64,000 nucleotides of DNA from Polytrichum commune (Eukaryota > Streptophyta > Polytrichopsida > Polytrichales > Polytrichaceae): contig OX485804.1 in assembly GCA_950295325.1 (NCBI GenBank), forward strand, positions 52,812,429-52,876,428, written 5' to 3'. Positions 1 to 10,075 of the stretch are shown here, in pieces (the first letter of the stretch is position 1; the number at the start of each line of letters is the position of its first letter). Below the pieces are notes generated by a model. It saw only the letters and a program-made list of their open reading frames with translations. It was not told the DNA's origin and made no database searches. Both the position numbers and the translations under genes were made by a program.

Positions 1-1
1 T

Positions 2-289
2 TCCCAACGGTACACAAGTCCTCCGCTTGTCTGCCATCGCCGCCACCGAATTTCTGCACAACCTTTGTCTCCTGAACCAGACCCAGTATTGTCAGACCTT
101 ATCGTAAAAGCTTCCCCGAAGCAAATGATCAAATCTCACGCGACCGCTAGTCTTTCGGAGTTGGATCCCAATCTGATACATGGAGAGAGTGAGCACGGCA
201 AGGAGGACAAACCCTATTCCATGAGCCCTATGCTAGACAGGAGGAAGCGGCCTCGCACCATTCGGGATTACTTCTCTCTCCCCAATTAA
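2..289 (+). CDS. C-terminal part of an unidentified protein (runs in from the left edge)
   Basis: The frame is open from the window edge to a TAA at 287-289, giving about 95 residues with no in-frame ATG that must be the start, so this is probably the last exon of a gene beginning outside the window. The segment is polar and low in hydrophobics, which suggests a disordered tail. It ends in a basic patch followed by TIRDYF and SLPN. That end resembles a PCNA-interacting (PIP-like) peptide with the leading glutamine missing. I do not recognise the family. A replication or repair protein is one possibility, and a chance open frame is another. Confidence 0.45.
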   Translation, partial: SQRYTSPPLVCHRRHRISAQPLSPEPDPVLSDLIVKASPKQMIKSHATASLSELDPNLIHGESEHGKEDKPYSMSPMLDRRKRPRTIRDYFSLPN

Positions 290-845
290 TTTCCTCTTCC
301 CAGCTTGTACAACAATTTTGGTCTTCTCGATTCATCCCGTTGCCATCTCATTCATTGGCAGCGTTGACCTAATTCAGAACAGACTATGTAGTGTATATGT
401 GCTATTGAGGTATCCTACGCTACAGTCTGGTTGCTCGGAACACAAACTGTAAATAGTCGGCAGCAAGTAGAGAGATGCATATGATTTGCATCCGAGAATA
501 GGACTAGTCATAGCTGGCGATGTACAATTACAATACACAATCACAAGTGCCTATTGTTATACACAAAGTGTTCTGGGTTTGCCATGTCAACAATTTAGCA
601 GATCTTATGTGCATACTAAGGAAAATAACCCATTTACAAGATTCGTGGTCCAACGGCTCTACTTGGAATTAGCGGGGTTGTTTTCTATAGATGATAAACC
701 TAATAATATAATTATTCTACTACTACACGAAATCTCTCTAATATACATGCATCATGAAAACTTCCCAAAAATCCTTACATTCTGTGCATCTGCCACAGAA
801 ATGTAAAGCTCCCTTTTGCACACTAGTTTCAGACCACTATACCTA
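290..845. other. Intergenic, 3' flank of both neighbours
   Basis: No convincing gene here. It lies between the stop of the left-edge exon and the stop of the first glucanase, so it should hold both 3' untranslated regions. Short open frames inside are not supported by any recognisable motif. Confidence 0.5.
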
Positions 846-2042
846 TTAAGCGGTTGCATATTTTGAAGAAGAGCTTGACAGGTTGATGTCGTAGACGGGA
901 CTTTGATTAGGATAAAACAAGCCAAAATGTGCCTCAATATTGGAGTCTTCTCCCTTCATGTTCTCGTTGAAAAGTGCAAATATGTAGGTTTGAATGTTGG
1001 CGCCTGGTCGGAGAGGAGTTCCCGAGTTCCCTAGGACATGTTTCACCAGGTTGTTATTGTATGTCTTCGCGTTTCCAATGTTCGCTCCTAGAGAGCTACC
1101 GCCAGATGGCCAACCTGATTCGGTGACCACGACAGGTAAATTGCCATATCCCAGACGGTTCATGGCGGAAATAACTGCATCCAATTGGGCGTCGAACAGA
1201 TTCTTGTACTGTCGTCCGCCGTCGTGCACAGTGGGTGCATTAGGATTAAAAAGTGCGTAATCCAGGCTGATTTGTCCTGGGTTATATGTGTAAGAGAAGA
1301 AAGGATATATGTTCACCATGAAAACGGATCCTTTCTGTGACAAAAACTCTAGAATTGATCTCATCACCCCTGTAAACTTGCCTTGAAAGCTGCCAGCTGA
1401 GGGTGGATACGAGGTGCCGATCACATCGAACGCGTGCGATGTCGAGACCTTAATGTTACTCAAACCCAATGATTCTAGAGCTCGTCGGATATTCTGCATC
1501 GCCGGCAGAAGTTTGTTCATGTCCAAACTAGGGTTGCTCAAGTACTCGTTGCCCACTCCAATTGAACTGATTTTGGTGGACCCATACGCTTGGATGTTGC
1601 TCCTCACCCAGGCAGTGGCCGCACCTTGATCATTGGCAATGTTCGCAACCTGTTCATTTGGAAGTGCCACGGAAACATCGATACCTGAATTCGCAAAAGC
1701 GCGCAGAATATCCCCTCCTACGTCGTAAATCTTCACATTCTTCACACCGCGTCTTTGCAACAGGCTCACCACTTGGCTTGGCGATGGCAGATTATTGCCC
1801 AGTCGTCCGTAGTCGATTCCAATTGTTTTGCCGGATCCACCGCCGCTGCAACCATTGCACTGGCTCTTGCATCCGGCTCCGCAGTAATCACTTGTGCACC
1901 CACAGTATCCCCACTGGCTACAGCATTGGTTGTCTGCACACTTTTTGTTGCTGTCACAATCTTGGGCTGATACCATGATCGCTACAGAAGCCATCAGCGC
2001 CATGAACAACAACAAGAGGATGACACCAGCTGATGGAGTCAT
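846..2042 (-). CDS. Secreted beta-1,3-glucanase with N-terminal hevein domain (CBM18-GH17)
   Basis: Predicted endo-1,3-beta-glucosidase, 398 aa, in one exon. The start at 2042 is chosen over an upstream ATG at 2117 because it gives a clean signal peptide (residues 1-26, a hydrophobic run ending in VSA). Residues 28-65 form a hevein-type chitin-binding domain: cysteines at 29, 35, 40, 41, 47, 54, 58 and 62, and the chitin-contact set S42, W44, Y46, Y53. Two extra cysteines (49, 65) could form an added disulfide. A Gly/Ser linker leads to a full GH17 barrel from about residue 73, with IGIDYGR, the acid/base E166 in VGNEYL and the nucleophile E308 in VVVTESGWPSGG. There is no CBM43 and no GPI tail, so it is probably apoplastic or vacuolar. 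Hevein fused to GH17 is unusual; plant hevein domains normally sit on GH18 or GH19 chitinases. Tandem partner at 5894-7057. Confidence 0.93.
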   Translation of the reverse strand: MTPSAGVILLLLFMALMASVAIMVSAQDCDSNKKCADNQCCSQWGYCGCTSDYCGAGCKSQCNGCSGGGSGKTIGIDYGRLGNNLPSPSQVVSLLQRRGVKNVKIYDVGGDILRAFANSGIDVSVALPNEQVANIANDQGAATAWVRSNIQAYGSTKISSIGVGNEYLSNPSLDMNKLLPAMQNIRRALESLGLSNIKVSTSHAFDVIGTSYPPSAGSFQGKFTGVMRSILEFLSQKGSVFMVNIYPFFSYTYNPGQISLDYALFNPNAPTVHDGGRQYKNLFDAQLDAVISAMNRLGYGNLPVVVTESGWPSGGSSLGANIGNAKTYNNNLVKHVLGNSGTPLRPGANIQTYIFALFNENMKGEDSNIEAHFGLFYPNQSPVYDINLSSSSSKYATA

Positions 2043-3097
2043 GCTGCCTAGAACTGGATCGAAACTACGAAGAAGAATTAAAATTGTGGACACCTGCACC
2101 ACTCTTTCTGAGTTCAATCAAGTCGGTGAAATCTTGGCTCCGAGCAACCTGCATAGATTTGAGTGTCTTATAACCCAAGCTTGTAAACATGTTCCTCTCA
2201 GGTGATGTTTCTTGCTAAATTGCTATCACCATCATGAACTGGGTTTGCAAACAGGATCTACATTTTGAGCATGCGGAAACTAGTAGTTGGTAATTGAATA
2301 AAAGACAAAGTAGTCATGTAGGCAAGATATCTCTCAAGAGCCTACTCAAGAAGTAGGCTGAAGAATATGGTAAGTTAGTTGTCACGCTTGATGCGGTCGG
2401 ATTCGAAAAGGATTGTATGTGACTGGAAGATAACTCTTGTTCAAAAAATTTAGATGGAGAGGGTTAGACGAGGAATTAAAGTGACTCGTGAAAAGCAGGC
2501 CGAGCTCCGGTCAGTACAGTACATAAACAACTACCGAGGAAATTCACTAAGATGGAAACCTCATAATTGGACAAACTGATTGTCCCTGCTTCCCTACATC
2601 GACCTCCTACATTACAGAATTGAAGGACCAGATGAGAACACAAGATCTGCAAATGAAGTACAAGGATAACCAAACCTGGAACTGCAAGACGGGTTAGCCG
2701 AGTCTGGTGTCAATCCTTTCCAATCCTCGGAAGTCGATCGACAGGACCCAAATGATAATAGCCAGATCCAAGACGGTACCACTGAGTCTCAATCCTGGGG
2801 CGAACAACACGACCTGATTATAACCCAGGCGCTTGCAATTGGAACGTATGGTCAGGCAGATATATGTGTCGAGGAAGTAGGTAATTCGCCTAGTGGAATA
2901 TACTGACCTACCAACCCCTACACAGAAGGACATGCTCACGTAATTGTTGTCCAGTAGTGCGTAACCCATACGACTCTCCGCGCCCGTGCGTGGAGCAATA
3001 GGATGCAAGTGCAGAGACTTTGGTCACCAATTTCAAAGCTACAGGTAGCACGTGAGCAGGCCAGTCAACGCCCCGTCAAAACTGCTATTATCCTATC
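2043..3097. promoter_or_regulatory. Upstream region of the first glucanase; partly duplicated upstream of the second
   Basis: No complete gene is seen. About 90 bp near 2930-3015 resemble about 7735-7825 in the same orientation: both carry a GACGTAA- or CACGTAA-like stretch followed by a run ending in a TACGA-TCTC core. This suggests the tandem duplication included upstream sequence. Minus-strand frames across the two copies look like a shared decayed exon or untranslated sequence, but I cannot assign it. Confidence 0.4.
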
Positions 3098-3099
3098 TA

Positions 3100-3703
3100 C
3101 AGTCTACCCTCTATAAATGTTAACCCTAAGGAGTGGATCAAAGTTAACATTTATAGAGGTGTTAACAGTTAACAATTATAAAATTACTTTTTTGAGCAAT
3201 ATACAAATCTTAACATTTATAAATATAAGCAATTGTGAAGAGTCCTTGTGAGAGAATACCATTCATAAAATTGCAAACCCAATCAAAACTTTATTCAATA
3301 TCAAGTTTACAAATCACGGGTGAAGTATGAATCAATGGTTCTTTGGTGAGATTCATCTGCATGCACAACTTGCAAATATTTCTCAATCTGCAACAACAAA
3401 CCCACATACTTGGACACATCACATGAACGTGATTCCATGTACCTGCATGGTACCAAAACTAGATTGCAAGTCACTATAAGATGGAATGGGTTCCACCTCA
3501 CACCTCTCCCACACAATCATCATATTATGGTTGTATTTCATTCGTTAACATTTATAGAGTCAAATTTACAAAGAAGGGAGTACCATTTTGTTAACAGTTA
3601 ACACATTTAACATTTATAGTGTGCAATATGTGGAGAGTAGAAGAAAGTTAACGTTTAGAGAGGGTTAACACTTATAGGTGTAACATTTATAGAGGGTGGA
3701 CTG
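3100..3703. mobile_element. 604-bp pogo/Emigrant-like non-autonomous Tc1-mariner element
   Basis: Terminal inverted repeats begin CAGTC and run for about 23 bp with one mismatch (3100-3122 against 3681-3703; core ACCCTCTATAAATGTTA). They are flanked by the dinucleotide TA on each side (3098-3099 and 3704-3705), the Tc1/mariner target duplication. Arabidopsis Emigrant/Lemi1 pogo elements have CAG...CCTCTATAAAT-type ends. The motif GTTAACATTTATAGAG recurs several times inside (about 3153, 3542, 3606, 3682) and may be a transposase binding site. It lies between the two glucanases, upstream of the first. Confidence 0.85.
3307..3516 (-). pseudogene. Pogo transposase C-terminal remnant with PCNA-binding (PIP) motif
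   Basis: A 69-codon open frame inside the 604-bp element ends in QRTIDSYF (3322-3345) plus five residues and a TAA. This fits the PIP box Q-x-x-I-x-x-aromatic-aromatic. Pogo-type transposases are known to carry a C-terminal PCNA-binding motif. The frame also has a short leucine-rich stretch (LLLQIEKYL) before it. No DDE domain fits in the element, so this is a deletion derivative that kept only the tail. The assignment to pogo is inference from the motif, its place at the ORF end and the matching TIR type. Confidence 0.6.
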
Positions 3704-3705
3704 TA

Positions 3706-5893
3706 CACAGAAATTCAAGGTTTCTCGACAGAAATAGCACTTGTCAGTGTTTCATTCACTTCGTTTGGATGATTATGTGGACCTTGAAGTCGGAAATGAT
3801 GAGCTCATAATCTCATCCATCGATCATGTCTGTGTATACGAATAAAGTTGGCACTTAATTTCCTCATATCTCTCCACATACTGACTCAAAATCCCCACTC
3901 GTCTATGTGCACACGAACAAAACCACTGATTCTGGAGGTGTCTGTTTGTCAACAATTCCACGAAAATAATTTTCTCGCCATTTGTGGGTAACACAATACA
4001 TTAAGGTATAATTTCTTACTGCTTGTTATTTTTATATGTAATTGTTGCTAATTATCGTTATGATATTGCAAATGTTCGACACCCTTCACGAAACTGCAGC
4101 CTTAAATTACGGCAGTGCACATGTCACTCCAACGTGTTCAGTACAGCCGCTTGACGTAAGAGTCATGGGATAAGGATGTCGGTTGATGAGTGGTCGATAT
4201 GGCAATTGTCTCAGTCTCTGATCTGCCCTATATTGACTATTTCTACTTAAAGGATCTGGTGGAAAGACTAATTCCCAGTATTACAACACCATGAGAGGGA
4301 GCACAAATTCTAGCCAAGCACTCTCTTCCCACGTGATTCAAAAGTATAATTTGTCAACTACCATGACTGTACCAAGAGAGGAGGAAGAACCAAGTATGCA
4401 CAGGACTTTATAATGTTATGTTGAAGGAGATCCACTCAGGTTGTGACTTGATTCAACGCTTTGGATCAGCGTCAGAGTGGCAAAGAAGCTGAATTTCTTT
4501 AGTTTCCATGTATCTAATTCACAGTGGATCGTTCGAAATGCTCCATCCAAAATGTTGTCCGTCTCATATAAAGCTTCTTGTTAATTAGACTACGGCACTG
4601 TGAGATGAAAATTGCACGGCATCCAAAAACATATGGGATGCATAATTCACAGGCGCCCTTGTGTGATACAGGATAAAAAAATAATGTAAGGTCTGATTCA
4701 TATGAGCAGCAGGACCCCGGGGTAGCAACTCTTCTTTCAGAAACAGCTACTTGTTGTTCCCTTCTAATGCATCTAAGAGTTTACAATTTCTTATTATGTA
4801 AACACAAACAACATGCGTAGAAAGAGGACATTTGAAAGGAATGTAATGACACCATTTATGTTCAAATCTAGAAAAGTTTTGGATCTCCAACAATTAATTT
4901 TAGAATTTATTATAAGCAGTTTTCTAATGCAAGGGTTATTGTCTAGAACTCCCAGCTTTATATTTTCTTTCTTAAAATTTATGACATTTTATAATAAAAT
5001 TTTGAAAATTTATGAGAAGGGCAACTTCAGGGGGACTTAGGGCACGGTTTAGGGTTTGAGGGTTGCGAGGGGGCTTGGGCTTGCATTAGTGTTGGTCTTG
5101 TGTGGGACCATGTGTGCGCGGGGGAAATGGACAACTACTTGGGTAATAAATTATGTTCCTAATGAGTGTATATTATGTAGCAGTAAATGAGTCCATGATC
5201 GAAGCGTAAACAACAACGAGAAAACAACTTTGCTCATTCACCCTAAAACTCGGGTCACAACTTCAAATGGATTGAGCATTTCTAAGTTTCAAGTCATTCT
5301 CATGGTAAGCAATTTTTCATTTATAACTTATTAAAATTAATAGGTGGAGCTCTTTTCTTCAATTTTTCTTATTATAACTTATTATAAATATTTGTATTAT
5401 GAATGTCAGCTTCAATTCCTCTTATTAAGCCGCGGTGACTCTGCTTCTTATGGATGTGTTGCCGCCCCGGGAGCAGGACGTGGGAATATGGAGGATACAA
5501 AAGACCTCAACAGATGAAAGAAGGATGTCATCATGTGAAGAAGAATACGACATCATTCCCGACCTCATTTTACATGTGTATGGACGTATCAAATGTTCTG
5601 AATTGCAAACGCTGAAGAGCTCAAGACATCACAAGAAAATGGATGACAATCATGTTCAAGAGTTGCAAAGCTCCCTCCCCAGAGCCGTAGCGCTAGATCT
5701 GTGAAATCGTGCTTTATAAAATACCCAGATACTTTATTACCGATAACCCAAGATGAGTTTTTGTAGGATATAGCCTGCAACCTTCGGAGCCTATGATCTG
5801 TCCATAGGATATTGTTCATATGTTTGGAAATGACAAATGTCGAACACATCAACCTACTGATGAATATTTTCTTTCTGTAGCTGCTGAGCTGGC
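3706..5893. other. Intergenic, no gene recognised
   Basis: AT-rich with scattered short open frames, including 5435-5704 (+), none with a recognisable motif. A short stretch near 4142-4180 (CTTGACGTAAGAG then ATAAGGATG) recurs near 8276-8310 upstream of the second glucanase, in line with a duplicated block. The right part should include the 3' end of the second glucanase transcript. Confidence 0.4.
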
Positions 5894-7057
5894 CTACTGA
5901 GAACGGATACCTTTCATTTTAATAGAGACGCTTGCGGACAGGTTGATGTCGTAGACAGGACTTTGATCAGGGTAAAACAACCCGAAATGGGTCTCAGTGG
6001 CATCCCCACCCTTCAAATTCTCGTTGAAAAGCGCAAAGATGTAAGTCTGGATGTTGGCGCCGGGTCGGACAGGAGTGCCCACATTTCCCAGTACATGTTT
6101 CACCAGGTTGTTGTTGTAAGTTTGCGCATTCTGTACACTTACTCCCACTCCGCCGCCACCGGATGGCCAGCCTGACTCGGTGACCACGATCGACATGTTG
6201 CCGAATCCAAGCTGATTCATGGCAAAAACGACTGAATCCAATTGAGCGTCGAACAGATTCTTGTACTGTCGCCCGGAGTCATACACAACGGAAGCATTCG
6301 AGTTGAAAAGTGCGTAATCCAGACTGATTTGTTCCGGGTTATCTCGGTAGGCGAAAAATGGGTATATGTTCACCATGAACACGGATCCCTTTTGTGACAA
6401 GAAACTCAGGATGGATTTCATCACCGCTGTGTATTGTCCTTGAAAACTACCAGCTGAAGGGGGATACGAGGCTCCCATCACACCGAAGGAATGCGGTGTC
6501 GACACTTGAATGTTGCCTGCGAGACCAAGTGATTCCAAGGCTGTTTGCACATTCTGCATCGCCGGCACAAGTTTGGTCATGTCCAGACTCGAATCACTCA
6601 AATACTCGTTCCCTACTGCGATAGACCCAATTTTGGTGCATCCATAGGGTTGGATGTTGTTCACCACCCAGGTGGTGGCCGCACTTTGGTCGGTGGCGAA
6701 GGTTGCCACTTGGTCATTGGGAATCGCCACCGAAACATCGATCCCTGTGTTTGCAAAAGCTTGCAACACATCACTGGCTGCGTCGTAGATCTTCACATTC
6801 TTCACGCCTCGTCCTTGCAGAAGGCTAACCACCTGACATGCGGATGGCAAATTATTCGCTACTCGTCCGTAGTCGATGCCAATCGTGATGGCTCCGGCCG
6901 AACTGCCGCAACCAGAATTCATGCATCCCGAGCTACAGGAGCAGCATCCGCACGAATTGTGATATCTTCGTTGAGTATTACATTGTGTGCACACCGCAGT
7001 AGCCATCAGCATGAATGCTAGCAATGGAATTAGATTTTTTGGTGTAATTTTCGACAT
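5894..7057 (-). CDS. Secreted beta-1,3-glucanase (GH17) with degenerate hevein-like N terminus
   Basis: Tandem paralogue of the gene at 846-2042, 387 aa, single exon. The start at 7057 gives a signal peptide (about residues 1-24); a longer frame begins at 7165 but adds an uncharged leader that spoils it. The GH17 domain is complete and about three quarters identical to the partner by eye, with IGIDYGR, the acid/base Glu in VGNEYL and the nucleophile in VVTESGWPSGG. The segment equivalent to hevein (residues 25-53) keeps seven to eight cysteines in a new spacing (C26, C36, C38, C39, C41, C45, C50) but has lost the SQWGYCG core and its chitin-contact aromatics. Chitin binding is therefore probably lost. 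Expected reaction: hydrolysis of 1,3-beta-glucan (callose or fungal wall). Function beyond that is inferred from the family. Confidence 0.92.
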   Translation of the reverse strand: MSKITPKNLIPLLAFMLMATAVCTQCNTQRRYHNSCGCCSCSSGCMNSGCGSSAGAITIGIDYGRVANNLPSACQVVSLLQGRGVKNVKIYDAASDVLQAFANTGIDVSVAIPNDQVATFATDQSAATTWVVNNIQPYGCTKIGSIAVGNEYLSDSSLDMTKLVPAMQNVQTALESLGLAGNIQVSTPHSFGVMGASYPPSAGSFQGQYTAVMKSILSFLSQKGSVFMVNIYPFFAYRDNPEQISLDYALFNSNASVVYDSGRQYKNLFDAQLDSVVFAMNQLGFGNMSIVVTESGWPSGGGGVGVSVQNAQTYNNNLVKHVLGNVGTPVRPGANIQTYIFALFNENLKGGDATETHFGLFYPDQSPVYDINLSASVSIKMKGIRSQ

Positions 7058-9450
7058 AATTGTCAGAAATCGAACACAATGACAATGAGAGAAATCTTTG
7101 AATCTGATCAGCACTCTCTCCAATGCGCCACTGGTCACCTCATCGATCGGCTGCACACATTTCATAAATGTCGATGTTGTCAGCCGTCTTGTATGAAGCT
7201 TGAAACATATTGCACTTTACTTTTTCCTATTCCTATTGACCTCCCTATTCCTACATTGGATTTTCTATTCAGTCAGATCGACACTGACACGTTTGTTTTA
7301 ACTGAAGAAACAAACTATTTTAGGATGAGCATCAATTTCCTTGGGAAGTTGGGAGTTGTTATGAACTTTCCGCCCCTGCCTTAGATCGTTAATCTTGCAA
7401 AACATCAACATAGAGGTCAGCATAATGTCTACACACAGAACTTGAAAGGAAAAGATCAAAGGAACCTGGCGTAAGGATGCTATCGTTCTTTGAACTTGTG
7501 TCCGGCTCGGAAGCCAGCAGTCCTTTCCAATGCTTTAGTAGTATCTATATTGATGCTGACTACAAAAACAAGATGCAAATGTTGCTACAAACTGTAATCT
7601 TGAGCTACAGAGGGATCGAGGACACTTGGTGAAAATGCAATAGAGGGATGAGAGAGGCTTGAGAATGCAGCTCGCAGATCATCAAGGCTTCAAGAAGGTT
7701 ATGTTATGAATCTGAGCCTCCATAGCTTCCAGAAAAATTCATGGGCATGTTGACGTAAATCATGTAGGGCGTACCCCGTACGATTCTCGGCGACAGTGCG
7801 ACGGAGTGCAGGTCGGAGCAGCAAGAGGCAAGTGCGGACATGACTCAAAGTGGGGTCATTACAACAACTTTTGAAGCTGTCGTTCAGGGGCGGCAAGTAG
7901 TCAAGGAATTCATGCAGCACTCTTAAAAAGGGAATTAGCAGGAGTTCATGTTATCGATCATTGACTTTGTTGGCTTACAAAATGATCAATCATGATTATC
8001 ACGGGAATAATGCAGAGGCTGATGATGATCTGTCTGCTTGGTTGATCCTAAATACTTTCTATAACAAAGAAGTCATGGAGGACTCAAAAGGATGATGATC
8101 TCTCAGAAGCTCATTGTGGGCTGTATGTATGTATGTAGTTGGTGTAAAGTGACATCTTGTAACTTATCTGCTCAGTCTCTCGGTTGCAGGGAGAGCTTCA
8201 AAACTGCGGCGCCCTCCCGGGACCACTTTGCAACCTTAACAAACAAACAAAAAGATATATATATATAGCTGCAACCCCTTGACGTAAGAGTTTGGACGAT
8301 AAGGATGGGTAGTAATTCCATTACGATAAGTAGCTAGAGAAAGAGCAAGATGTCACTGTTCTAGATTGCACTTTTTCTGTCAAAGTCACTTCCAATGTAA
8401 CTTAAGGTAGACTGGTGTTAATCCGCACTTTCTCTCTGCACCCATTTCTCATAGGATGTGAACACACAATTATGTGAGATGATTAGCAAATCCAAATCGT
8501 GCCCATAGTTATTTCCCACATAACTTTTAGAGCTCATATGAATATCATATTCATTGTCAAAGTGAAGATTCTTGTGCTTTCTATATGGTCATATAGGTCT
8601 TCTCGAATTATGTTGGCTACCATGGCTGGAATGGTTAATAAATTTTGGGCTCATGATCCAATTTCTTTCAAACACATGTCTTCTTGGTGTCCATATTTAT
8701 ATCCAAAACTAACCACGCACCACTAAAATATAGGTGTCTGATTATGAAAACTAACCAAGTAAGACCCGTCTAACTTAAGGTTTTGCACAAAGTTCTCTCA
8801 ATTGCAGAAAGACAACTGGAAAATTCACTCTCGATCAAACGGATTTGTTGATCCCTAACTACACACATCCAGCCATGGAAATAAATAAACCACATGACAT
8901 TCAAATTGGATTATTAAAAACCAGTGTCCTGGGAGATTTTTGGGCATAATCGTCAAAACCCTAGTGCTTGCAATTCCAACCAGTTACATGTTGTCTTTCG
9001 GATTTCCTTCATTACTTTAAGATGTATTGCATAGATTCCTCTAAAATGATAGGTAGTTATCCTGAAGTCTTGAACTTCGACTGGTTTTTCCTAAAACTAA
9101 ACTAGTTCACCTGTAATCAGTGGTTGGTTCTCCCAGTTCATTGGCAAGATTGTTTCGAGCTTTGCGCAAAGCAGAAAAAAATATGAGAATTTATTTGGTA
9201 TTGTGAAACTAGGTGGGATCATGTACAGGATAATAAACCACAACAAAACTGGGAAGGGCCTATTAATAATTAGGGCACACTACATTCCCATCCCTCATTC
9301 TACATGCATATAATTGATATTAATATATAACTTGTCAGATGCTACGTAAAGCCCACATTATGAATGCAACTGTACTTGTCATCAAAATAGTGTGAAAATC
9401 AAGAAGGGCCCACTCCAGCAAAGCCTCAAGACGACTTTTGTGACCATGTT
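7058..9450. other. Upstream region of second glucanase and intergenic space
   Basis: No gene recognised. The 7735-7825 segment resembles about 2930-3015, and 8276-8310 resembles 4142-4180, consistent with duplicated glucanase upstream DNA. In copy A these markers are farther apart, partly because of the inserted 604-bp element. Confidence 0.4.
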
Positions 9451-10075
9451 TTCTTGCCTCCCACTTGTATAATTCTACACATTCAATTTATACATCATCA
9501 GCCCTGTAAAGTAGTTCTAAGTCATAAACACCCTAGAGATTGTGAGACCTCCATACTTTCATCAGATAGGTGTTCTGCCACAATGCTCTCCCTTCGAGGG
9601 AGAACCAATAATTTCTGTTATCTATTTGTATGGTCTCTTGCCTGTGTGCCTCTCCGCAGCCTTGATCAAACCCAACTTTTTTGGAAGTCTTTATGCCCTG
9701 CTGTTTGCTTGAAAGCTATGGCAGAAAAATTGGGTATATTCAGGCACATGTGGAATACCTTGTCGTACTCACAATTTCACCAAATGTCGGTGACAGGGAG
9801 CAAGAAAAGGTGGTCTAATGGCACCCTGCTGTGAATTGTTGTGAACCAAGACCAAGGCCTGTAGAATATCACCTGTCATGGTTCTAAGTCTGGGAAACAA
9901 TTTAGCATCGAGTAGTGATGAAAATTGTCAACTATTGTACAAGGTTCCCTCCACCAAAGATAAAAGTGTCTGCTGTTCTCACTAAGCTGATGTAATAACT
10001 CTTACAAACAAGGTCAAAACAATTGCCACACAGATTACGCCCCAGACCTTGTTCTTGGGTACATATACAGAGGGG
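9451..10075 (-). other. 3' flank / likely 3' UTR of the RRM gene
   Basis: Lies directly downstream (minus strand) of the RRM protein stop codon at 10076-10078. A 126-codon plus-strand frame here has no recognisable motif and I treat it as chance. Confidence 0.35.

Noticed and set aside
9454..9834. 126-codon open frame (+)
   Set aside because: Lies antisense to the likely 3' UTR of the RRM gene and has no motif.
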